A program made the position numbers and the translations under genes. DNA of 64,000 bases. Source: Sphingobium sp. D43FB (GTDB lineage: Bacteria > Pseudomonadota > Alphaproteobacteria > Sphingomonadales > Sphingomonadaceae). The stretch is taken from the NCBI RefSeq assembly GCF_002312805.1, contig NZ_NMUA01000003.1, positions 1 to 64,000 on the forward strand. Reading direction: 5' to 3'. Below, one piece after another: positions 63,762 through 64,000 of the stretch; position 1 is the first letter of the stretch; the number at the start of each line of letters is the position of its first letter. The notes beneath the pieces are model-generated. The model saw only the letters and a list, made by a program, of their open reading frames with translations, did no database searches and was not told the DNA's origin.

Positions 63762-64000
63762 GCACCCCTCTCCCCCGGCAGGCCGGTGTAGCCGGTGATC
63801 CGTCCCACAGCGTTGAGCAATGTCGCGACCGTCTCCACGATCTCGGCGGGCGGAATGACGGCAAGCACGGCGCGCGCCTGATCGGGCGTTCGTCCTTGAC
63901 GGTGATAGCGCGACAGCGGCGGGATCAGCCGCGCCAGTTCCGGCGAGGGCGGCGGCATTCCGTTTGCCTGCGCCTCTTCCAGCTCCCGCTCAAGATCGAG
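63758..64000 (-). CDS. Unrecognised gene, 5' end beyond the window
   Basis: The frame is open to base 64000 and ends in TGA at 63758-63760. The visible part contains LDLERELEEAQANGMPPPSP, then LSRYHRQGRTPDQARAVLAV and AEIVETVATLLNAVGRITGY. It is helical. It overlaps the MNT-HEPN-like start (TGATG), so it is the upstream member of a three-gene operon. No family was recognised. Confidence 0.55.
   Translation of the reverse strand, partial: LDLERELEEAQANGMPPPSPELARLIPPLSRYHRQGRTPDQARAVLAVIPPAEIVETVATLLNAVGRITGYTGLPGERGA

Overview
The window looks like the chromosome of a sphingomonad (Sphingomonadaceae, probably Sphingobium or a close relative). This rests on the high GC content, an alphaproteobacterial gene set (1,558-residue NAD-glutamate dehydrogenase, DUF2849 and DUF934 in the sulfite-reductase operon, DUF2093, DUF6481, long-tailed S16) and short palindromic intergenic repeats typical of the group. 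Genus-level placement is inference.

Region 1 (1-19.5 kb) is mostly housekeeping. It opens with the 3' end of an ISAs1-type transposase. Next come a LysR regulator divergent from a DUF1338 (HglS-like) oxygenase and an AstD-like aldehyde dehydrogenase, a VOC protein, a possible 29-residue membrane peptide, DUF2093 with a nitronate monooxygenase-like enzyme, a glycosyltransferase with an alpha/beta hydrolase, SelO, a toxin-first HigBA pair and a second AstD-like gene. An assimilatory sulfur operon follows (cobA, DUF2849, cysI, DUF934, cysH), then ligA, a spermidine-synthase-like gene and DUF6481.

Region 2 (19.5-26.3 kb) is an accessory island. Its main item is a two-gene operon: a YdcF/DUF218 protein, then a very large fusion of a MurC-type ligase, an NRPS adenylation domain, a carrier protein and a thioesterase with a Cys nucleophile. 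One missing base separates the MurC nucleotide-binding motif from the rest. A truncated XRE regulator and an unrecognised secreted protein complete the island.

Region 3 (26.4-47 kb) returns to core genes: tRNA-Thr(CGT), a PAS protein, gdhB and mlaA. A four-gene PepSY/DUF2271/DUF4198/ApbE operon follows, in which DUF2271 carries an ApbE flavinylation motif. Next are an AI-2E-family permease, a TrmH-type methyltransferase and an MFS transporter. The ffh-rpsP-rimM-trmD-rplS cluster is interrupted between rimM and trmD by vapBC, a serine hydrolase and a small membrane protein.

Region 4 (47-64 kb) is mobile DNA. It has about 1.3 kb of noncoding repeats including a tandem 310-bp duplication, a broken RHS copy, and an intact secreted RHS/YD-repeat protein followed directly by an AT-rich 55-residue membrane ORF (candidate immunity gene). 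Then come DUF6118, a Ti-type TraA relaxase, an oriT-like site and traC/traD. A set of plasmid/ICE accessory genes ends the window: PilZ, hypotheticals, a protein with two sigma-region-4-like repeats, an MNT-HEPN-like protein, and a gene running off the right edge.
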